In this document: in pieces, positions 62,001 through 64,000 of the stretch
How the letters are laid out: every line of letters starts with the position of its first letter
How positions within the stretch are numbered: the stretch's first letter is position 1
DNA from: Bos javanicus
Taxonomy: Eukaryota; Chordata; Mammalia; Artiodactyla; Bovidae
Length of the DNA stretch: 64,000 nucleotides
Reading direction: 5' to 3'
NCBI RefSeq assembly: GCF_032452875.1
Contig: NC_083868.1
Location: 97,060,537 to 97,124,536, forward strand
Program-made: the position numbers and the translations under genes
The notes under the pieces: generated by a model
What the model saw: the letters and a program-made list of their open reading frames with translations, nothing else
Database searches by the model: none
What the model was told of the DNA's origin: nothing

Positions 62001-63967
62001 GGAGCCAGGTGGGCTACAGTTCATAGGGTCGCAAAGAGCCAGACACAACTGATGCGACTTAGCACAGCACAACACAGTATACTAGTTTAAACCTTTCGTG
62101 GCCAGAAGTATATAAAGTTGAAAAACCTGAAAAAGAAAGGGATAAACACGTTGTGGACACAACTAGAAAAGATTAAAAAAGGTTGTTTCTCAGAAGTCAA
62201 AGTGGGAGTGAAACGTGTGAGGCATGCTAAATCTTACCATAAGCTTTTTTTAAAAAATTGGTTATCATTTTAATTCAACATTTTAAATTAAACTGTTTAA
62301 AAAACTGATGAACTGTTTAACAGTCAGAAAAAAAGATGGGCAGTTAAGATGTTTAATTATTTATACTTTAAATAAACCATTAGTCTGTAAAATGGAAGGA
62401 TCGAGATTTTTAAACAATACTACCAAGTATTTTGAAACACCATTCTTAAGTACATTATAATTTTTAGATTATGCTACCTTAAAATGAAAATAAGTTATCC
62501 CACCACACCAGACTGTTTGATTTAAATGATTTTAGTAATTTAATTAACAAATTAAATCAGAATAAAACTCTAGAATCATTAAAAATCATCCCTATATTTT
62601 TCCAGTATGACCTAAAATTTAAGCAAGTCAATCTGTCATGGTTTTAAACTGTCACGTGTTATTAAAAAGCTGATGACATAATGTACCATAAGACTAATTA
62701 TCTTACCTCCTTTTCTTCACCAACTTGGTCCAAACTCTCATGACTTGAAGGATTATATGGAATTACTAAAAACCCAATCCCAAACATTTAAAAAAAAAAA
62801 GAAGAAAAACACAGTACACATTAACTAAGTTACACAAAATTTTCTCATTTAATTTTTCTTACTTTTTATTTTTCAATAATTGTTCATCATTTAAAACTGA
62901 ATATCTGTCCTATTAATAACAAATTATACATAAATATCAGTTAAATTCTAATCTCTAATGAGGGTAAAGAGAACAAACCAATCAATAGCGACTACTGATT
63001 TTAACAAACACTTTTGCTATTTTAAAATATATTTTTCTTCTTTACAAATTCCTTCTAAAAGGGTAACCCTCTAAACCCTATTTAATTATATTAGTATGAC
63101 TGAGACATAAGAGATGGAGGGTCTCTAGTTTAGACTAGATTGGATTCCAGGTTTCTATTCCTTAAAGCAGCTGGGGCCAAAAAAACCTACATTTCATATA
63201 ACTAGCTTCTTCCATGAAGAAGATGCCACATTCTGTCCTTCTAGAAAAAGTCCCTTTTTCTTGATTCATCCCAGATCAGGCTGCCACGTCCCATGTAATT
63301 GCTCTCCAAATTTCTCAGAGACATACTAAAGGTTTTGTATCTACTAGACATTTGAACTCACATGATCTTTCTTGAATTTTTGATACAGCATCTCTGTATC
63401 TTTTACATCATTTCTTCATCTCATAATAGAGTTTTATTTTAAAATGTCACTTGAATAGAGTCAACAGTCCACAAAATCAATACGTCTTCATTACTTAAAA
63501 AAAAATAGATTTGGTATATAAAGAGGTCTCAAAGAAATTTATCGGAATTAAAGGAAACAGTCATTTGCTGTAGTTTACATAGTTGTCTTTTAAAAATGCC
63601 AAACATATATGTTAAATACTGTGATTGATGTTAAATCCCCAAAATATGGTTACATGGAGAAGGAAATGGCAACCCACTCCAGTGTTCTTGCCTGGAGAAT
63701 CCCAGGGACGGCAGAGCCTGGTGGGCTGCCATCTATGGGGTCGCAGAGAGTCGGACACGACTGAAGTGACTTAGCAGCTTAGCAGCATGGTTACTTAGCT
63801 TTTATTTGGTAAGAATATAAATGTCTTTACATTTAGGCAAAAGATTCACATACAGAAGTCTTTAGGTGACACTTTCTTAATGAGCAGTAGCTTGTGCCAC
63901 CGTCATTCTTACCTGTCTGTGCGTGGTCTGAGTGCATGGATGACTGGTCCATGGGCATCATTGGTTC
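41011..63967 (-). CDS. PRKCI: PRKCI, protein kinase C iota, exons 7-18 (partial gene)
   Basis: Atypical PKC iota is a diacylglycerol- and calcium-independent Ser/Thr kinase. It works with PAR6, PAR3 and CDC42 to set epithelial polarity, and also in NF-kB and growth signalling. Twelve exons here encode the residues equivalent to human 198-596: the hinge, the whole kinase domain (about 254-522) and the AGC C-terminal tail. The exons for the PB1 and C1 domains lie beyond the right edge. All twelve splice junctions are in phase, all donors are GT, and no stop or frameshift is present, so the gene looks functional. The neighbour SKIL lies downstream in the same orientation, as on human 3q26. Coding sequence is nearly identical to human; one visible change is V200 to M. 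Confidence 0.97.
41401..41638 (+). repeat. Bov-A2 dimer, 5'-truncated, with target duplication
   Basis: Two Bov-A monomers are joined by a 'cacttttcactttcattcattgg' linker, flanked by AAACAACAT at 41392-41400 and 41639-41647. Confidence 0.93.
41700..41752 (+). repeat. Bov-tA 3'-end fragment
   Basis: Only 'ccatggggtcgcaaagggtcagacacgat' and following tail remain. Confidence 0.75.
42084..42220 (-). repeat. Bov-A SINE, first of a target-sharing pair
   Basis: Antisense monomer with a CTG-rich tail, between GCTCTAACCAC copies at 42073-42083 and 42221-42231. Confidence 0.93.
42232..42360 (-). repeat. Bov-A SINE, second of a target-sharing pair
   Basis: Antisense monomer of a different sequence variant, between GCTCTAACCAC copies at 42221-42231 and 42361-42371. 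Confidence 0.93.
43235..43405 (-). repeat. MIR SINE fragment
   Basis: Antisense: 'cagcaaccttgggaagtagg', 'aggctcagagaagttatgtaac', and 'attcaaatttccatc'. Confidence 0.65.
44735..44900 (+). repeat. MIR SINE, fairly complete
   Basis: Sense MIR with 'gcacaggcc', 'gggtttgaatcctggctctg', 'aacctctctgagcctcggtttcc' and 'ctgtaaaatgagg'. Confidence 0.9.
45078..45193 (-). CDS. PRKCI: PRKCI exon 17, C-terminal tail
   Basis: 116 nt, residues 530-567 plus two bases of D568. It contains the AGC tail with PPFKPNISG and the turn-motif threonine in QLTPDDD (T564). Acceptor TTCTAG, donor GA/GTAAGT. Confidence 0.96.
45194..45933 (-). other. PRKCI: PRKCI intron 16
   Basis: Holds a short L1-tail-like stretch at about 45455-45540 ('gtaaagcaattatccttcaatt') and a BovB fragment at 45638-45898. 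Confidence 0.85.
45638..45898 (+). mobile_element. BovB LINE 3'-end fragment
   Basis: Starts within 'actgatgctgaagttccaatac' and ends 'acttagcaactgaacaacaac'. It lies antisense to PRKCI, close to the exon 16 donor. Confidence 0.9.
45934..46023 (-). CDS. PRKCI: PRKCI exon 16
   Basis: 90 nt, 30 codons, residues 500-529 ([10 protein letters not shown]...NVDWDM), the end of the kinase domain. Acceptor CCATAG, donor ATG/GTATGT. A BovB fragment ends about 35 bp into the following intron. Confidence 0.96.
46888..47030 (+). repeat. CHR-type SINE
   Basis: Sense copy from 'gggacttccccgctggtcc' to 'gtgcaaacaaataaaataaag' and a poly-A tail. Confidence 0.9.
47330..47452 (+). repeat. CHR-type SINE 3' portion
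   Basis: 'gagcccacacactctggagcc', 'gaagacccagcgcagccaaaa'. The tRNA-like head is missing. Confidence 0.7.
47517..47550. repeat. 17-bp perfect tandem duplication
   Basis: Two perfect copies of GGATCTCATTCTGTCAA, in PRKCI intron 15 about 150 bp downstream of the exon 15 donor. Confidence 0.95.
47698..47777 (-). CDS. PRKCI: PRKCI exon 15
   Basis: 80 nt, residues 473-499 ([17 protein letters not shown]...FLNK) of the C-lobe. Acceptor TTCTAG, donor AAG/GTATAA. Confidence 0.96.
48067..48284 (-). repeat. Bov-tA SINE with short target duplication
   Basis: Antisense full copy flanked by TCATAGGGG (48058-48066) and TCATAGGAG (48285-48293). Confidence 0.92.
48350..48620 (-). mobile_element. Old L1 ORF2/3' fragment
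   Basis: Antisense L1-like words ('caccagagttccagttgcttc', 'ctcaccagcactgttatt', 'tgggagcccatt'-like). Strongly diverged. Confidence 0.65.
49151..49276 (-). CDS. PRKCI: PRKCI exon 14
   Basis: 126 nt, residues 431-472 with split codons. It covers the [16 protein letters not shown] helix and the [20 protein letters not shown] insert. Acceptor TGAAG, donor CAAG/GTAATT. Confidence 0.96.
49808..49881. repeat. 37-bp tandem duplication
   Basis: Two adjacent 37-bp units (49808-49844, 49845-49881) differ at one base (T/C). Each unit also contains an internal 'aagggcca' repeat. Confidence 0.95.
50010..50205 (+). repeat. MIR SINE
   Basis: Sense copy: 'ccaactctgccactt', 'tgaccttgggcaagttattt', 'ttgtaaaatgtc', 'cttagcacagtgcc'. 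Confidence 0.88.
50405..50492 (-). CDS. PRKCI: PRKCI exon 13, activation loop
   Basis: 88 nt, residues 402-430 plus the first base of G431. It contains the PDK1 site in [14 protein letters not shown] (T412). Acceptor AAAAG (not preceded by a strong C/T tract near the AG), donor ATG/GTAATA. Confidence 0.96.
51085..51436 (+). repeat. MaLR-type LTR (MST/MLT1-like)
   Basis: 'attgtctgaatgtttatgtgc', 'gaggtggggcctctggggaggtg', 'cctccagaactgtgagaaataaa'-like text with AATAAA, and 'ttatagcagcccagactga'. A solo LTR with no internal region seen. Confidence 0.75.
51585..51618. repeat. TA/TG microsatellite
   Basis: An imperfect 'tatatatatgtgtgtgtgcg' run changes into TG repeats. Confidence 0.8.
51664..51928 (-). 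repeat. Bov-A2 dimer
   Basis: Antisense dimer of two Bov-A monomers with a linker rich in 'gtgaaaagtgaaaagtgaaagtg'-type repeats. Confidence 0.93.
52035..53160 (+). mobile_element. L1 3' portion (ORF2 end and 3' UTR), split by a Bov-A
   Basis: Sense L1: 'aaagctgggggaatcac', 'catttatggttaattattc', 'atgggacctaatcaaactt' (ORF2), then 3' UTR 'gtatgctatcacttatatgtgg' to the end. It is broken by stops and by a Bov-A at 52618-52718, and is antisense to PRKCI. Confidence 0.9.
52618..52718 (-). repeat. Bov-A SINE nested in L1, 5'-truncated
   Basis: Antisense with a (CTG)5 tail at 52622-52636, ending abruptly at 'ggattctcc'. Confidence 0.9.
53612..53960. mobile_element. Tigger/TcMar-like non-autonomous DNA transposon
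   Basis: Ends are inverted ('taggcatacc' at the left, 'aggcatgcctgta' at the right). The interior has 'caataaagtagatatcacaataa' and 'tttattgctaaaaaatgttaac'. There is an L1-tail-like piece at about 53805-53860. Confidence 0.75.
54943..55240 (+). repeat. Long CHR-type SINE
   Basis: Sense copy with head 'ggatttccctgggtagtcc', a middle with 'gcctgtgctccagaagaag', tail 'gacccagtgcagccaaaaa' and an A run. Confidence 0.9.
55918..56053 (-). CDS. PRKCI: PRKCI exon 12, catalytic loop
   Basis: 136 nt, residues 356-401. It carries the catalytic loop YRDLKLDN (D378) and the metal-binding DYG (396-398), the PKC-iota form of DFG. Acceptor TTTTAG, donor AAG/GTGAGG. Confidence 0.97.
56054..57979 (-). other. 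PRKCI: PRKCI intron 11
   Basis: AT-rich, with one CHR SINE at 57465-57596. 56300-56680 has the look of an old unclassified repeat ('gggattcctaatctgggtcc'). The open frame there has no recognisable product. Confidence 0.8.
57465..57596 (-). repeat. CHR-type SINE
   Basis: Antisense: 'ttggctgtgctgtgaggcatgc', 'ttagttccctgacagggactgaacc', 'ccaccagggaagtccc'. Confidence 0.9.
57980..58066 (-). CDS. PRKCI: PRKCI exon 11
   Basis: 87 nt, residues 327-356 (split codons at both ends). It contains the kinase hinge [10 protein letters not shown]. Acceptor TTTTAG, donor CAG/GTAAGT. Confidence 0.97.
58067..58982 (-). other. PRKCI: PRKCI intron 10
   Basis: Holds a Bov-A2 dimer at 58531-58805. The remainder is unique-looking. 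Confidence 0.85.
58531..58805 (+). repeat. Bov-A2 dimer, full, with perfect 10-bp target duplication
   Basis: Two Bov-A monomers with a 'cacttttgcttttcactttcatgc' linker and an AGC-repeat tail, flanked by GTAATTTCCT at 58521-58530 and 58806-58815. Confidence 0.95.
58983..59080 (-). CDS. PRKCI: PRKCI exon 10
   Basis: 98 nt, residues 295-326 plus two bases of R327. It covers the alphaC helix of the N-lobe ([15 protein letters not shown]). Acceptor AAATAG, donor CAG/GTAAGA. Confidence 0.97.
59081..59514 (-). other. PRKCI: PRKCI intron 9
   Basis: 434 bp of AT-rich sequence with a T run at 59342-59352. No repeat recognised. Confidence 0.85.
59515..59691 (-). CDS. PRKCI: PRKCI exon 9, start of kinase domain
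   Basis: 177 nt, 59 codons, residues 236-294. It carries the glycine loop GRGSYAKV (261-268) and the ATP-binding lysine of AMK (K283). Acceptor CAACAG, donor GAG/GTAAGC. Confidence 0.97.
61351..61664 (-). repeat. Bov-tA with duplicated head, single 13-bp target duplication
   Basis: An antisense full Bov-tA (61351-61555) is followed by a second, diverged copy of its head and upper body (61556-61664). One pair of GGAGTGAGAGAAG flanks (61338-61350, 61665-61677) encloses both. Confidence 0.92.
61863..62074 (+). repeat. Bov-tA SINE with perfect 14-bp target duplication
   Basis: Sense copy flanked by CAGTATACTAGTTT at 61849-61862 and 62075-62088. Confidence 0.95.
62707..62765 (-). CDS. PRKCI: PRKCI exon 8
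   Basis: 59 nt encoding residues 216-235 ([20 protein letters not shown]) of the hinge. Acceptor TTTTAG, donor GAG/GTAAGA. Confidence 0.95.
62766..63912 (-). other. PRKCI: PRKCI intron 7
   Basis: AT-rich with one Bov-A at 63654-63786. Nothing else recognised. Confidence 0.85.
63654..63786 (+). repeat. Bov-A SINE with perfect 8-bp target duplication
   Basis: Sense monomer with an AGC-rich tail, flanked by ATGGTTAC at 63646-63653 and 63787-63794. The small number of differences from its relatives suggests a fairly recent insertion. Confidence 0.93.
63913..63967 (-). CDS. PRKCI: PRKCI exon 7
   Basis: 55 nt encoding human-equivalent residues 198-215 ([18 protein letters not shown]) plus the first base of V216. 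Acceptor TTGTAG and donor CAG/GTAAGA. It is the hinge between the C1 and kinase domains. Confidence 0.95.
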
Positions 63968-64000
63968 CTACAATCATTTCCAAAGACATAGTAACTTAGT

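Larger units (their letters stand above)
59692..62706 (-). other. PRKCI: PRKCI intron 8
   Basis: 3 kb; 59692-61337 is purine-rich on the plus strand with an A run at 59995-60007 and no recognised element. Two Bov-tA copies follow at 61351-61664 and 61863-62074. Confidence 0.85.

Noticed and set aside
1..64000. CRISPR arrays, operons, tRNA or rRNA genes
   Set aside because: None seen. The tRNA-like heads belong to SINEs, and the window is a vertebrate nuclear locus.

Overview
This is a mammalian nuclear window from a ruminant, almost certainly a bovid. Bov-tA, Bov-A and Bov-A2 SINEs, artiodactyl CHR-type tRNA-derived SINEs and BovB (RTE) LINEs occur throughout. I cannot tell cattle from sheep, goat or buffalo by eye.

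Two protein-coding genes lie on the minus strand in the order known from human 3q26. At the right, PRKCI (atypical protein kinase C iota) is represented by its last twelve coding exons (human exons 7-18, residues 198-596) between 63967 and 41011, plus a roughly 2.5-kb 3' UTR ending near 38485. All splice phases join without a frameshift and every donor is GT. At the left, SKIL (SnoN) is represented by its CpG-island promoter (about 3200-4960), 5'-UTR intron and first coding exon (1621-524, residues 1-366). The left edge lies in the following SKIL intron. That exon appears to end in a GC donor followed directly by a 17-nt T run.

The intergenic interval of about 34 kb (5000-38485) shows no other gene. 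It holds SINEs, L1, BovB, MIR/L2, hAT-like and MaLR-type fragments, separated by AT-rich sequence. The clearest structure is a BovB copy at 18962-20885 whose 5' and 3' halves point in opposite directions between matching 11-bp target-site copies, as expected of twin-primed insertion. PRKCI introns carry more repeats, including two SINEs sharing three copies of one target site and a head-duplicated Bov-tA. Intron sequence between listed repeats shows nothing else I could recognise.

Functionally the genes are neighbours rather than an operon. PRKCI is a cell-polarity kinase, and SKIL is a nuclear SMAD co-repressor. I found no RNA gene, CRISPR array or new multi-gene system. The notable signals concern splicing, promoter repeats and retrotransposon insertion mechanics.
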